NCBI GenBank assembly: GCA_022579005.1
Contig: MU401463.1
Coordinates: forward strand, 62,001-126,000
Length of the DNA: 64,000 nt
DNA from: Poronia punctata
Lineage: Eukaryota > Ascomycota > Sordariomycetes > Xylariales > Xylariaceae
Direction of reading: 5' to 3'
Part shown: positions 43,447-56,999 of the stretch, one piece after another
How positions within the stretch are numbered: the stretch's first letter is position 1
How the letters are laid out: every line of letters begins with the position of its first letter
The notes under the pieces: model-generated
Told to the model about the DNA's origin: nothing
Databases searched by the model: none
Seen by the model: the letters and a program-made list of their open reading frames with translations, nothing else
Translations under genes and position numbers: made by a program

Positions 43447-46400
43447 TTGTTGGCATTATCCACATTGTCCATCACCCCATCTTGCACGAAAACGTCTGTT
43501 GTTCTCATTATCAGACGGATTCATACATGACTTGCCTCATCAGTACAGCGAGCGTGGGAGGTGTATCTGGCCATTCTTTTTTCCATGTTCTCTTGATTCG
43601 ACCTGGAATTAGTCTGTTGAGGTGAATCTTTAGAGAGGCTCGTTCGCTGGGTGTCTATGAAGTGCGCGGCGTCAGTGTGTTATTCATTAAGCTTACTGAA
43701 TATTATAATAGATGGATGATATCCAAAACAACCAATGACTTGTATGTGATCCTCCGGGGCTTTCTATTATCCACATGCTTCAATGACATGCGTCGGTAAT
43801 ACCTAGATTTTGCCCATCGGTATGCTCTTCGTATCTCAATAGTCAGTCTAATAAGACGCCGCCCGAAGATCATTTGCTTGCATATAACTTGGGTGTTCGA
43901 TGCCAGCCCAGTTACATTCATCCTGCTAGTCGGTCGTCTTTGGTGTGATACCTCGACAAAGATGATCGTCTCCGATTAGAAGTTCCCCAAAACAGAAGCT
44001 CACGTGTCAAATGGGAGTTCATATTACTCAATATAACTAACTACCTGAAGATAACAACTTACCCCGTTGTTCTATTGCCTTACAGCAAATTTTATCAGAT
44101 GAAAGGGCGAACAGCCAGCACCACACGGAAGATTCTGGTACTGGCACAATGTACGTAGCGAGGCGATTCCGGGTTCTAGGGCTGGCATATACGTTCTTTA
44201 CCTTGGTATATTGAAGAAAATGTAGGTTAAGTAAGTATCTCCTAGTTTCTTCTAGACGAACTGATGTCCGAAGGACACTATCGTCAGGGGTCGTCGCGAG
44301 CGGTACTGTTAACCTAGTGAATAGGTTTATCATTAGATTTGTATGTCTTTCGCAGTTTTCCTCACACATACACGCACATGGTTCCTGTCCCTAGCTTCGA
44401 ACTCGACGGCCACCGTCGCTAAATACTGAGTGAGCTACCTGGTCTACCCAAACTCCGGTTTTTCTACAACACGTATAACTGTGACATGGCCATGATGGGG
44501 GCGCTGACCGTCTCGGTGATGGAGAGCTTCGTATCTAGTAGCTATATCCAGCGCCCATGAGCTATATAGGTTGAGGGGCATATACGGGGAACAGGCTACG
44601 ACGTATGCGATGGCAAGGGTACTAGATGAACTACACGGAGAGTTGACGACCTAGGTACTGCGAACGATCGTTCGTCTACACGAAGCAAACAACTTATCCG
44701 TAATGATGATCCGAAGGATACACGACGATACGCGAACCGAGGCGGATATCACCATCGTGATCGGTAGCAAACATAATCTACCCGTCTCTTCTAACCTACG
44801 ATGTCTGCCCCCGAGGACACTCCCCACATCAACGCAGATTTGACAGATCCGTGTACTTACCCAGATTAGTGATCGTCGGACTTGAAGTCTTTTGATTTGT
44901 TTGGTCACTATTCTCTACCTTTTGCTGCATACTTTAGGTACCTTGCCCAGCGTCACGGGATGCGGCATGCCAACAGACAGCGAGTAAACGCGAGCTTTAA
45001 TTCTTACAAACGGGAGGTGATGAATGCATACAGTTGTTGGAAACGACAGTACAACACATGAAACATCGAAGTCTATGGAGTCTCCGGCCATTCGCGAATG
45101 CCGAGCTCCGCCTAAAACTGCACTATCGTCGTGCCAAATAATCGGCACACGTAATGATCACCGCCGGTTCAAGTAGTCCATTCTTGAGACTTCGAGGTCA
45201 CAAGGGAAAAGACACTCACGCGACGTTTGCCTCTCCGTTTCTCCTCTCTCTGGTTGAGCCGTTAAATCTACTGGTTATATCCACAATCACATCACATCAC
45301 ATACAGTAGTAGAAAAGCACCCCAAAACATCAAATCAAATCAAACGCGCGGCATCCGTAGGAAAAGAAAAAGAAAAAAAGAGGATGCGCCGAAGTGGAAC
45401 CACTTACACCTATCTGTCTTTTATATGTAACGGCACTTGTAGGCTAGATAGCAGAGCGTTTGCCGTTTTTCTGTAATCGTTATTACTAACATCAAGACTA
45501 TACACGTAGGAGGTTAGAATGCCTTATGGAGATGCAGGCGCGATTCGCCTTTCCCCTCTCCCTACCTAGGTACCTAGACTTCATATGGAAATAAGGGTAG
45601 GTTACTCCATGCATGCCTATTATATCCATTATTTTATACAACTCTGGCCAGAGAGTGGGTGAAAACCCACGATCTTTCTGGCGGCTAGTGAGGAGGAGAT
45701 GGAGGTTAGGTTAGAAGATGGGCCCCTTTTATACTGGGCCTTCCTAAACCAACTTGGACCCCTCTTTTAAAGAGCGGGAAAAGGATCCTCCAAAAACCCA
45801 CAAACCAACGAAGTTTCGACGGCGAGCCGCCGAAGCGGGCGTTAAGAAGAGCGAACTATTATCTATTAAAGAAAGACTAGATTAGACGCGGAAATGTTGT
45901 AATGGTTATGTAAAGTGTGCGGACGCTGCGGACACTAGTAGGTTACGGCGGTTTAATAATTCTGGAACCCTTTAGATCAAGTTTATATGTCCCGATGGAA
46001 ATGACAAGATTATTAATGCCTCAATAATTCCTAGGAGAGCAAAAAGGGAGAAGTTAAACAGGGAAAATAAGCAAAAGGAAGGGCAGATAATATAGAAAAG
46101 AAAATAGAGGATTTTATTGATTAGGTAGCTTTTTATATGTTTACTTTTGCGTGTTGTGTAAGACGTTTGCTTTTGCTTCAACATAAGGGTCGTCTCCATA
46201 AACCTGTCTGATAGGTATTTTTCCATTTTGACAGGAATTCGGGGACCTCAATGACTAGGGAGTGAAGCCGACTACCTATATTTGTATGCAAATATATATG
46301 ATCTATTTGAGGTCTGGAAGAAACTGGCGCCCTTCACGATTCATGAATGTGGGTTTCTCAGTGTTGCTGCAGAAACCTTGACCTCGGAAAGACCCCGAAC

Positions 46401-49400
46401 TTGGTGAACAATAAAGATGAACTGGCTGCCTTCTTACCGACGACCGATATGCAGCGTACATGCGTTCATCCCATCATCCATACATAATTATATCTGATAA
46501 GATATCTATAGATATACACACATACCACCTACCTAGGCCACGGCAAGGCTCTGGGTGCATCCACAACGCGCGTATGTATGTAGCTATGTGCACGTATCTG
46601 CAGTTAGATGTGTGTAGATACATACATGTTTATATGTATGTAGGTACGTAGGTACGTAGCCTCGGCAGGTGCACAGGAAGAAAAGCAACAAGCGACGCTG
46701 TTGATGTTATTTTGCCGGCGGGTAGTTTTCTTCTCATGGCCGCTAGCAAATGCACGCCATATTTCGGCTGCGTAGCGTCGATGCTTTGTACAGGTTTCGG
46801 CAACATATAATTATGTACCACGTAGGGCCATAGGTATAATAATCGCGAGTAATAGGCCACTCTAGTATACGAGTAGAATAACGGGTACCCCTTCATGTGC
46901 AGGTATCCATCCGTTGCTCTGGAATTAACGTCCGAAATGTCCATGCGCCGGCTTTGACTGCGACAACGAGAGCGTATTTTCTTCCTTCCGTTTTAATGAA
47001 CCAATGCGGCTACTCCCTTCTATGAAGTAGGCACCTATTCCGTGTCTCTGGTGACTGATTTACTTGTGATTTTCTCTTTTCTCTCACTCTCCTTCCTTGC
47101 TTCCATCTCACCCTCTTCTAATTTCTCACTCGCCTTACTGTTTGCCAGACTATCATGATGTCTTGTTATTCGTCGAGCCAGATCCTGGGGCCCGGTATCT
47201 TACGGCAAACTGTCGCTGCTTGCATCGTTTCAGTGGACTGGCTAACGTAGCGTATCATTTTAGCTGCTTGAACACGCCTTGGTAGTTGCGAGGTAGGGGT
47301 CCATCCATGCAAGTGGGTGGAGAGCATCGTGCTGTGCTGGCCAAACGGCTGGCCACTCACGACGAACGCCCTATACCCGAATGTGGACTTGCATGAATAA
47401 AGGTATGCAGAATACCTGCGTCTCCGGTCTGGTCTGGCCTGGTCTGACATTTCGTTCAGGCTGTCAGGATAGGCTGTCCACCATCTGTCCTTCTGCCACC
47501 TGGACGTAGGGCGACTGACTGGGCACATACCTAACACAGGTCAAAGTACAGCATGCCCAGCCCGCAAAAGTCTAGGTTTGATTACCTTAGGTTAACCGGT
47601 GGTGTACACAGCAGCAAGCACAAGACGTGATATATTGGGAGCTGAAGCTATACAGGTAGAAAGTGGGAATAAATGTATTGCCTTGGTCCGGTTTCACTAC
47701 CTGAGAGTTCGGATGGGCCTCATTGGGTAGAAGAGCCTCAAGAAATGGTGAGATAAAGGTGTGTACCGTAAATAGAAGGAGACGGAAAGGGCTAAAGCTA
47801 GATACGCCCGCTTAGTACTCTGGGTCAGGAAAACCTACCCATCAATCTACAGAATACTACGTGTACGTGCCGGTAATGGTCCTGTCGCGAGGGAGGGGTG
47901 GTAGCATGGCTCGCTGCGACATTACCTACCCCCTGTGACATCTCGTCAAAGATGATTTTGAGAGGGTGGTCAAGAATAGACTGCCTTTCCCCGGATACCG
48001 TGTTTGCCGAAACGGAAAACCGTGCCATGTTGCCAGAGCATCACCTACCTATTTATTTGACCACCATCCCTTTCCGTCCGCTGTAAGAGTCGGAGCTCGA
48101 AAGAAAACAGGCAATCTAGGAAGTTTCGCGCCGGCTTCTTTCGTCCTTTCAATGTCAAATCTTCGTCATCATTTATCATCATCATCACATTCTCCTCTCC
48201 CTCTCCCCATACCTTGCCTTCGCGTTGTTCTTCTGCTCCCCGGGAGGTGGGACTTATGGGGCCGAACTCCAAAATAAATCAAGGTCTATAATGTTCGTTG
48301 ATGCCTTATCGACTATCAAACCAAGAGCCCCTAGTCAACTCTGATATACTGTATGTAAAACACCTGTATGTGTACACCTATACAGTATGATCTCCACGTA
48401 GTGCCCGATGGCTAGAACTCTTCCAGCGTTATGCATGTAATGATTCAGTTCCGATTTGGCTCTACGCTTATAATTAGGCTGGCCTTTAGATATTGGTCTA
48501 CACGTGTCGTAGGTTCTTTATCTGTCTCTTTTGGACGCCACCTATTATACGTAGTAAATGCGAGCAATTTCCTCTTCAATTTTAGGGATGCATCCACACC
48601 GACCGAGATCTCTAGATGGCTTTTGGTAGCGTATGCCATATCCAAGGAATAGGTGCAAAGTGGCTTGCGATAGTGATGGAAAGGAAATCAGACCAAGGAC
48701 CAATTACGTAGTACAGTTATACGAGAGACGGTATGCTATCAGTGGGATGGTAGTATAAACATTGAACTGTATACTTACGAGTACAAGCAACTGAAACTGA
48801 AATGCTTCAGTCGAATGCCATTTTCAATCGAAATTGGCGTTTTACAGGGGTGGAGCTTCCCCCGCCTAGGTAGGTAAGCTAAGTACCTACTGCACCTATC
48901 CCCCCACTGAGGGGCCACCATAATCAGCCCACGGCATCGCACAACACTTCCCCTTTGGTACCATTGACCTTGACGTCGGTGGCTTCATTCAGCATGTCGC
49001 AAGTGCCTCTACATCGCTCACCGCCAGTCCAGAAGCATTCCATCCCCCCTCCCTCTCCCCAACAGGCCCCAGTCAGGAGCAACGGCGTCCAGTTGCGCCA
49101 GTCCTATTTCGGCTTATACACGTAGAAGACAAGTTGAGCAACAAGCAAGCAAGCAAGCAAGCAAGTACGTGTATGCGGAAGCACGAGTCACGGATCCTGT
49201 CACCAAGAAAGAAGACGAAATAATTAAACTACCTTGCCAGTGACTTGAATGTTTGATGAAGTGTAGGTATACGCGGGTACTGATAAGAGAAATTGTAATC
49301 CTAAAAGTAGCTACCTTTTGTTAAGGGACTACCCGTTCTTTACAGCTGTATTTTCGCATCGCCATTCCGTCTCGCGCATCTCGCGCGCATTCTGTCGCGG

Positions 49401-51291
49401 GCATCTCCACAGACCGCCCATCCCACCCGAACCAATCCGCTGGAACCAGCAGGATACCCCAGCGACCTGCAAACCCCCCAAACCCACGCCACAGCTGCCC
49501 GCCTGCCCATTTGGCCATTCGCTCACATCTAATGTCCCTGTCTGCCCATCATCCGCCCGTCCCATCAATCACATCACATCATACGTACCTCGATTGTAGG
49601 CATTCTCCTCCTCGTTTGATTATAGCTGTTGATCTGATTGCATCCTATCCAGTCCAGTAATTCAGTCCATTTCCCCTCGTCAAGACAGACCCCTCCAGCT
49701 TGTCCTACCCTCCTCCCGTCAATGCCATCATCAGCTGGGCCAACCCGCTTAGAACTCATATTGCATTGCCATTGACAGACTACACCTGACAGCGTTATAC
49801 CCCGACTAAATCGGCCCTTCGCATACTGTTCCAAGTAACAGAACACGCGGCGCTGAATTGTGTTATTCGATAATTTACTGTGTCCTCTCCCGTGCGCGTT
49901 CGGCAGCGTCAGCAGCGGCGACTTTTGCATCTAATTTCATCTCCTGCGTCACAGTAGTCGTTTTGCGGTGATGCATACCTAGAATTACTTAATCCAAGCC
50001 ACTCGAACGCCTATTCCGCCCCCTATCCCTTATTCTACACCTTGTCACCTTGATCTGGGCCTGCTCGCCTTGAGTTGCTCTCAAGCCATCTTATCCTGCG
50101 GGCAGCCTGAAAGTCTTGCCTCGAACGAGTAGGACCGGAACAACTCCGAGGGGGGGGGTTTTCACCGTAACCTACACTGATCGTCGGGTTCCCGGGAACT
50201 GCCTTGGAAGCCATCCGCCCCGACCCTGAGCCGACCTTGCAGCCAAAGCTCAGACACTCGGCCACCAACTAAGAGCCAACGTCATATTCTGTTGATGCAT
50301 AACCCTACTGAAGTTCCCCTTGCCTCCTTATCTCATTTATAATTACCACTCCTTGGCCCTTGTGCCCTTGGTAGCCGGCTACTTGTCTGCTTAGGACTCG
50401 ACTTTTCGGTACAGTGCCGGATCCTCGAGACGATAGAAACACGGACGGACCAGCCTAACGAGATCAGCCGCTCCAGCCCGCTTCAGAATATCCAGCTCAG
50501 CAAATTCTCTACGAGATCACGTTCCCGTCCGTTAAATTAGCCCCGGAATTGGTAGTTCGCCAACCTGTGTCTCCGGCCACGCAACGTTGTGCACGGCAAG
50601 GATACCTCGTGACTCCTAGTACAACCAAGGTATGTATTTCGAAATATAGGTACATGCTCGTTCTCGATTCGCCAGCTATCCTTTCAAGAAATCAGCACGT
50701 TCTATTCCATCCCACCTCCCGAATATGGCCAAAAAGCTCTCTACCGGCCCCGAGCCTGTAGCTATGGGCGCTATTATCATCGTATTGCCCCCCCGCAACG
50801 TCATACTTGCGCACATATCATTGTTCGAGGTAGCCTTCTGGCAAGACACATTTGAACATTGTTTCCACCTCATGTAGCTCATATTCTCTACTTTGGAATC
50901 TCCACCAGCTTCTCGAGCGATACATGCATCTTGAGCCCTGCTAACTAGGTAAGCAGGTGTCAATACTTCGCTGGGGCATATATCGCCTCATTTTCTCGCC
51001 GTGACTGAAAACAGCCAGCCCGTCCACGAGGGGCGCCATCAAGGCTAATACGAGCGAGGGCTGAGGACAAACGGGTTCTCTTCGTGTCCATTCTGCGCTA
51101 CGTGAATAGCCGCTAATACGTCTTCTGACTTTCACAACTAATATTTAACATCAACGTCGCCTCCTATGTCTTGCCACGCTATTTTGAAGCAAGCGAAGTA
51201 TCTTCGCGGCATAATCCGGTTCTGCTGAGTATTCTTACAGCCTAGATTCCAAAATTTGTTGCAACCTCGCGACTGGGCAGGTTTGTAACCC
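43447..51291. other. 7.8-kb gene desert upstream of the FNIP-like gene
   Basis: I find no gene on either strand; frames are below 125 codons, overlap, and lack domains. The first 5.5 kb is AT-rich with TACCTAGGTACCTA words (near 45563-45580 and 48867-48893), ATGTATGTAGGTA runs near 46570-46660 and TACGAGTA octamers at 46868-46875 and 48776-48783. From about 49320 the strand turns C/T-rich with many CCCACC and CATCACATC words, and stays so to 51291. That looks like a long promoter and 5' leader for the gene at 51292, and could include an unspliced leader intron. Confidence 0.5.
49143..49165. repeat. (AAGC)n microsatellite
   Basis: Nearly six copies of AAGC are visible in the long intergenic region. 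Confidence 0.8.
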
Positions 51292-54200
51292 ATGGTAATG
51301 ATGTTGGGGAAATTGTTCAACCTCACATCCGGTGCGGCCGGTGGCGCGTCTGCACACCAGAATTCGCCGAATGTCAGGTTACCGCCCGAGTCGGTTCAAG
51401 AGGAGATTCATACGCACAGCCTGCTATTCCCGGATACGCAGGCACTTTTCCACCGCGACGATCAGGTTTTTCCCTTGCCCGCATCGAGTGCCCTTGACTT
51501 TGGCCCCCAGGCTAGGGCTTTTGACTATGACACGGACGTAGATTTTGATGTGCCCGATGTGCGAGTCATCATAATGCAGGATACCCTTGGGAATGTGAAC
51601 CCTTCTCTGTTGTTCGACAGCCATCCCGGCCCGGTACCTGAACGCCCAGCGCCACCGTCGAACTCTAGCTCGTCTCAGTCCATCGCTCAAGACGCCCGGC
51701 GGGTCCCCGCGTCCCAACGAAAGGGCAGTCAGGGCCAAACGAGTAGACCGTTGGTAATACAGCCAGGAAGCCCCCAACCGAGACAGAGCGCCATCGATAG
51801 AAGGGGATCGATACAATCCCGCAATCACACGTTTGCAGAGACGGAGTCGCAGCGTGCCACGAGAGAATACCGCGAGGAGCTCGCCAGCTTCTCTAGCTGC
51901 ATTTTCGCCAACACGGAAGTCATGGCTTACAAAGGGACCTCGACGAAAGTTCATGTCATACCCAGTGAGACACGTGCCACTGTTATACCCAGTTCGTATG
52001 CAGCCGATGGTCGAGGATCCCTAGGAAAGTCGAGCTTGCGGTCGAGCAGGCTGGCTCAATCATATACGTCCGAGTCGGCACAGCCTCAGACGTCGACTTT
52101 CTTTTCTCATCGCCTAGCAGATCGCAAGAAAATCTTGGTAACCCGCCTTTTTCCTGTTGTTCTGCCCAGCGATGACCTGGACACGCCGCTAGGTGTAGCC
52201 GAGGACTCTGCCGGCTTCCCTTTTCCGCCCTCTCCGGACGAACCGAGACCAAAGAGAAAGAAGCCGAAACCGGTCCCCAAGAGGACGCCGATGTATGCTG
52301 TAGCATTAGTGATTCCGCTCCCAGCGAATACAGCCAGCCCGCAGAACTCTGGCACGACTGCACCCAAGCCGGCTTTCCGCGGTTCGAGCTCGTTTAACGA
52401 GACGGATGGGTTCCCCTCATCGCTTGGCTCTGCGCGTCGAGCTGGCTGGACCATGATCAATTCCGGTTTCGGATCGGAATTGTCCGAGTCAAACTATAGT
52501 AATGATGGCGAGGACCGTATGGAGTTCATTACACAACATTGGGATATTATCATGAGGACGCTCACACACCTCCAATCGGTAGTCGCCACTTCGCTATTCG
52601 CACTGCTTAAGCAGGCGGATGCTTCCGTCCCGGACCCGTACCCGACAAGCGCGCCCGTCCAAGCCGGCCGGACGCCAGCCTCGCACGGTCGGCGCAGTTC
52701 TGATACTGCACAAATGAAGCTGCCGAAGCAGTATGCGAAACTTGTAACACTACCCCCGAATGTGTTAATGCATGACCAGCAGACTACGGAGGAAGTTGAA
52801 AACGCTCAGCTGCGCATAGTCACAGGACTTTGTGCTACTAGAGTTGTGACTGGCCAGGGTCGCTGGGGACCCTGGAGAGAAGAAGCTAGATGGGTAGCAA
52901 GATGGGCCGGCAGCAAAGAGCAGGGCTTCTTCTTCTTCAACCTTCTTACCGGCTTTCTCGCGACGCATACGGACTGGCTCCAGGCGTTAAGCCCGATATG
53001 GTACCGACAACGCTATTACCAGCAGCAGAAGGCGAAGAGCGAAGAAGATACATCTCTGCCGTCCCGCACCATCGTCGTCTCGAACGATAAGATGGCCGCC
53101 CGGAGGCTAGTCTTTCTCCTGTCGGCATTCTTACCGGCAAACCAGCAGCTTCCAACAGTGCGCGCCCAGCGCCCGGCTACGTCGGCTTCTTTCGGTCCTT
53201 TCGGCCAGTCGCCGCCCTCACTAATCGTACCGATAAACAAAGAAGAGTCTTTACGCCGTAAGATCAACCGCCGCCAAGGCCAAAGGGGCCAGTCGCATAG
53301 TCGGAGCTTCAGCATCCAATCCCAAGCCACGACGCGCTCGGTTACAGGCATTCCGGCCCAGCTCGCCCATCTCAGTATAGACAACCAACATCACGAGCGA
53401 CGCTCATCCGACTTCTTTAAACCGACCAACCTCCCTATGGCCGGAAGTGATCTGAATACTAGGAAGAGCAGCATTGCTACTACGCATACAATTTTGCCAG
53501 ATAAGGCAGTCCCGCATTTCTCTACTGCACAACGAGGCATGAACCGCATCGGACAGGATTATCGTGGTAGCAGTGCGGCTGAAGACCTGAAATTATCGCT
53601 CAAGCGGCAGGATAGCGTCGGCCATTCCAGCCGCGGAAGCAACCACTCGCGTCAAAGCTCCCGTTGGGGCAGCGTCATCAGCGGTCTGTGGAGCGCAAGG
53701 CGGCGTGATTCGATAGCTTCAACATCCCAAACCCCGGATACCACAGGTCTAGACGATAGTCCTCTCGGGTCGCCCACGAAGACGGCGGCTACTAAGAGGG
53801 AAGAAAAAGGGGTAGCAGCATCTCAACCGACCGAGGCATCCACTCGGCCCAGGACAAACGGGGCCGAAACAGTCGAAGAAGACCCAGACACGCCTAAAAA
53901 GCAGAACGCGAAACAAGCGGGTCAGAGGCCGAGGATTCCGGACCCGTCTGGTGCATTTGAATCGCCCGTCAAGACGTCTATCAATAACGACGATGGCGTG
54001 ATTGACGTCGACGTTCACTTCCCGGACTACTTGACTTCGTTTGAGACGGCGGTCAGCTCACCGTCCAGCAGCGGTTACCTGTCTACACCCGGTCAGGGGA
54101 GTGGTCTGGACGGCTTTGAGCAATTTTCACGTCTAGCTATCGATGGGGACTCGCCACTCAATGTGGCTGGGTGGCTGCAAAGATTTCACCCCGATTTCGC

Positions 54201-54888
54201 CCTGCAAGCAATCCCCCCGCAGAAGGACCTTCTCGACGAGGTCCGGGAATCCCTCAAGGCCGAACCGACGCCAACAATCCACCCGAGTTTGGTCTCCGAT
54301 GAGTGGCCCATGGAGCAATGGGTTGATGTGAGCAGCGCCATCATCGCCGACACGACCACGTTTAGCATCAAGCGGATTCGGTACAGCCGCCTCGTAAGGA
54401 CAACGGCCGTAGGTGACCGAATCAATACTTACCCCAATCCCTACAGCGCGTCGGTGACAACGCCGGTAATGACCCCGTACGACCAGGCAATCGAGGAGAA
54501 GTTCGAGGAAGAGGAATTGGTCACCCTAGACGATGCGCTCATCGACGCGGTGGAGAAGGTAATTGCTCACGATACAAGCAGAGGAAACTCTACTGCCTCA
54601 TCCAGATCGGTCAGCAAGCGGCGCGGTCGGAGCAATAGTGAAGCTTCCGAACCTGACGAGACCGCGCCTGATGTCAGGTTCGACTTTCAAGAGGTTTCCC
54701 GTGTCGAATGCAAGACGGTCGTGCTGTCGGCTCTGGGTGGTATCGTTCAGGATGTGGCCGACCAGCGAGAGAGAGAGAGCCGAGATAGGAAGCAAGATAC
54801 GAAGTATCGGGCGAACCGTGAGAGGGAGAGCTCCCTTCGGGGGGCGGTCCGCGCTTGGCTTGAGAGCGTAGAACTTCATGAAGTCTAG
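51292..54888 (+). CDS. Folliculin-interacting protein, FNIP/Lst4-like
   Basis: Single exon of 1198 residues. The start gives MVMMLGKLFNLTSG; one of the next Met codons could be used instead. FNIP-type N-terminal DENN blocks are spread by disordered inserts: DVRVIIMQDTLG near 91, a FANTEVMAYKGTSTKVHVIP block near 205-224, RKKILVTRLFPVVLP near 277-292 and YAVALVIPLP near 335. The middle domain includes HWDIIMRTLTHLQSVV near 417 and DKMAARRLVFLLSAFLPANQ near 600. The C-terminal region has WLQRFHPDFALQAI near 960 and VECKTVVLSALGGIVQDVAD near 1140. In yeast and animals this protein forms a complex with folliculin (Lst7) on the vacuole or lysosome and acts as GAP for the RagC-type GTPase, so it links amino-acid supply to TORC1. 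The family is clear; details are by analogy. Confidence 0.85.
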   Translation: MVMMLGKLFNLTSGAAGGASAHQNSPNVRLPPESVQEEIHTHSLLFPDTQALFHRDDQVFPLPASSALDFGPQARAFDYDTDVDFDVPDVRVIIMQDTLGNVNPSLLFDSHPGPVPERPAPPSNSSSSQSIAQDARRVPASQRKGSQGQTSRPLVIQPGSPQPRQSAIDRRGSIQSRNHTFAETESQRATREYREELASFSSCIFANTEVMAYKGTSTKVHVIPSETRATVIPSSYAADGRGSLGKSSLRSSRLAQSYTSESAQPQTSTFFSHRLADRKKILVTRLFPVVLPSDDLDTPLGVAEDSAGFPFPPSPDEPRPKRKKPKPVPKRTPMYAVALVIPLPANTASPQNSGTTAPKPAFRGSSSFNETDGFPSSLGSARRAGWTMINSGFGSELSESNYSNDGEDRMEFITQHWDIIMRTLTHLQSVVATSLFALLKQADASVPDPYPTSAPVQAGRTPASHGRRSSDTAQMKLPKQYAKLVTLPPNVLMHDQQTTEEVENAQLRIVTGLCATRVVTGQGRWGPWREEARWVARWAGSKEQGFFFFNLLTGFLATHTDWLQALSPIWYRQRYYQQQKAKSEEDTSLPSRTIVVSNDKMAARRLVFLLSAFLPANQQLPTVRAQRPATSASFGPFGQSPPSLIVPINKEESLRRKINRRQGQRGQSHSRSFSIQSQATTRSVTGIPAQLAHLSIDNQHHERRSSDFFKPTNLPMAGSDLNTRKSSIATTHTILPDKAVPHFSTAQRGMNRIGQDYRGSSAAEDLKLSLKRQDSVGHSSRGSNHSRQSSRWGSVISGLWSARRRDSIASTSQTPDTTGLDDSPLGSPTKTAATKREEKGVAASQPTEASTRPRTNGAETVEEDPDTPKKQNAKQAGQRPRIPDPSGAFESPVKTSINNDDGVIDVDVHFPDYLTSFETAVSSPSSSGYLSTPGQGSGLDGFEQFSRLAIDGDSPLNVAGWLQRFHPDFALQAIPPQKDLLDEVRESLKAEPTPTIHPSLVSDEWPMEQWVDVSSAIIADTTTFSIKRIRYSRLVRTTAVGDRINTYPNPYSASVTTPVMTPYDQAIEEKFEEEELVTLDDALIDAVEKVIAHDTSRGNSTASSRSVSKRRGRSNSEASEPDETAPDVRFDFQEVSRVECKTVVLSALGGIVQDVADQRERESRDRKQDTKYRANRERESSLRGAVRAWLESVELHEV

Positions 54889-56034
54889 CCTCACCTAGCG
54901 ACGCGTCGGCTTTTAACCATGCCCTCTCTGGGCTGAAAGGAGGATGGAGGTTGATGATCATGTTGATCCCTTGTGGAGCGTTGTTCGCCATCTCTTTGTG
55001 TTTTACGTGATTTATTTGTCGATGGTCGCCCTTTTACTAGCAATATCGTTGGATGAGTAGTATGTGTATGTGTTCTGTTCTCATGAAGAGGCTGAATACC
55101 TGGTGGTGTGCGTCGGTTTTTCCTTTGTTGAGATACCCCCTGAGCATTTGTTAACGTGTTCGCGTTGCATCCGTACAAACTTGCCGCCTTTTTTTTAATA
55201 TTCCGGGTCTTTTCGAGCTTATTAGAGCTTGCACGAAGAGGGGGTTATTCCCTCACTTTATACAAGATACCCTTTTTGTTGTTGCGCCTCTCCTATTAGG
55301 ATAGGGGCGTCTAGGACTAATAGACGGTTTCATGGCGTTCAATTTTCCCCTTCTCCTTTTCATGATAGGGTTTCGGGAATGAGCACGCATATTGAACCTC
55401 ATGTATGGTTCGGGTTCACGACGGATTTACATAGGTCTAGAAATAAAAGGTACCAGAGCTAACCAAAGTCTCGGGTACGGTCCTCCCAACTTGTATTGTT
55501 TGTTGGACTATTGTGGCATATACGTGTATAATCATATGGGATCTACCAGCAAATTCTAGGCTCGGAGTCTACGTGTGCCGTAGGATTAGCCGGACGGAAA
55601 GCTTACATGTAGGCCTTAGCACTTGCTTTATAAGAGCCAAATGGCAAATGCCACGCTTACTTTGTTAAGAACTCAAGTCCCCCTTCTTACCTGCGTCTCG
55701 AGTATAGAGTAGGATATCACAAGTCCCGAACTCAACTTGACACTTGAGTTGAGATCACCGATCTTCCTATATCGCCAACTTGGTCGGAGTTGAGATGGCG
55801 GTGGTCAAAACCTAGCTTGCTGGAGAAAGGAAGGCGGGCGCTTTGGAACTAACGAAGTTTAGATAGGGCGCCGTTGGTTTAAAAAGACAGTCCTTGTCGA
55901 TCCTTTTCTTCTTCCCCGCTTAACTTATAATGGGAGCTGGAAATCTCGATATTTCTCCTCAAACATACGTAATAGGGGAACATCGGCGCGGTCTAGGGTT
56001 GGGGATGGGGATAGGGATGCGGGCATAAGGTAGG

Positions 56035-56053
56035 CAATCAATCAATCAATCAG
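56035..56053. repeat. (AATC)n microsatellite
   Basis: More than four copies of AATC are visible in non-coding sequence. Confidence 0.75.
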
Positions 56054-56999
56054 ATGTATTGTTACCATTATTATAAAAAGGTGTGAAACCCCTCTTACGA
56101 TTGCCGAGGAATAAGGCTTTGGTTTTACTTTACTTCTTGACCACGTGCGTTCTTTTTAGTTGATCTAAATGGTGTGGTAGGTAGCTCGCAAGCTATTCCT
56201 CGCGAGGTTATTTTAGGTAAGCAAGTTAAGAACCAAAGAATATATTTTGTCTTGTTTTCCGACCCGGCTTGGTTGAATTGCGGATAATTTGTTCGGCCTC
56301 AAAGAGGGGGGATGGAATTAGAATTGAACAGTCACTCAAATACAAGTAAGACAAGACGTAATACCTTACTACATATATGTGTGTTGCGCAGGTAACCTTG
56401 CAATGACGGCTTGTACAACAAAGACGCGTGTCAGCGATATAAATAAGACCCGACATATCGTAGCCTTTACACAAAGTGTTTGCTCATCTGAGTACCTACA
56501 TACACAAACAGGGAAAGAAGTAGGTATAAGCCCCGGGTGAGAGGCTTTCGATGATTGTGTATCACAAGCTTTTGTAGGCGTTTGTAGAGTTGGTTCTGGC
56601 TGTGCTGTCCAACCATTTCATCTGAATGGGGGTAAAGTTACGGCCTTAAGCTGGTAGAGACTAGTTTAGCGGACACACTATAATCTGGAGTTGTCGTAAT
56701 AGGTACTTAGGCATAGGCAGATGATGGGGAAAGGCCGAGGTTTCTTTTCCTTCCTGGATTAACCCCAGCAGCCCAGCTGATCAAATGGAAAATGGGTTTC
56801 CGGACGTTATAGAGATGAATACACCAATAGGAAATAGGTATTTCTATCTCATTTCATGTGTTTGTAATTTTCTGTGAGCAAGTGGTTTGTTGTTTGTTGT
56901 TCGTGGAACAAGTAAACCAGGCAGAAACGAGGCCTTTTAGTACCGGTCACCGGGCCAAGTGTACCTAATGCATAATCCCTATCTCTTCGGGGTAATCTC

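Noticed and set aside
43880..43925. GTGTTCGATGCC, resembling a tRNA T-arm
   Set aside because: The flanking bases do not form a 5-bp stem and no cloverleaf fits.
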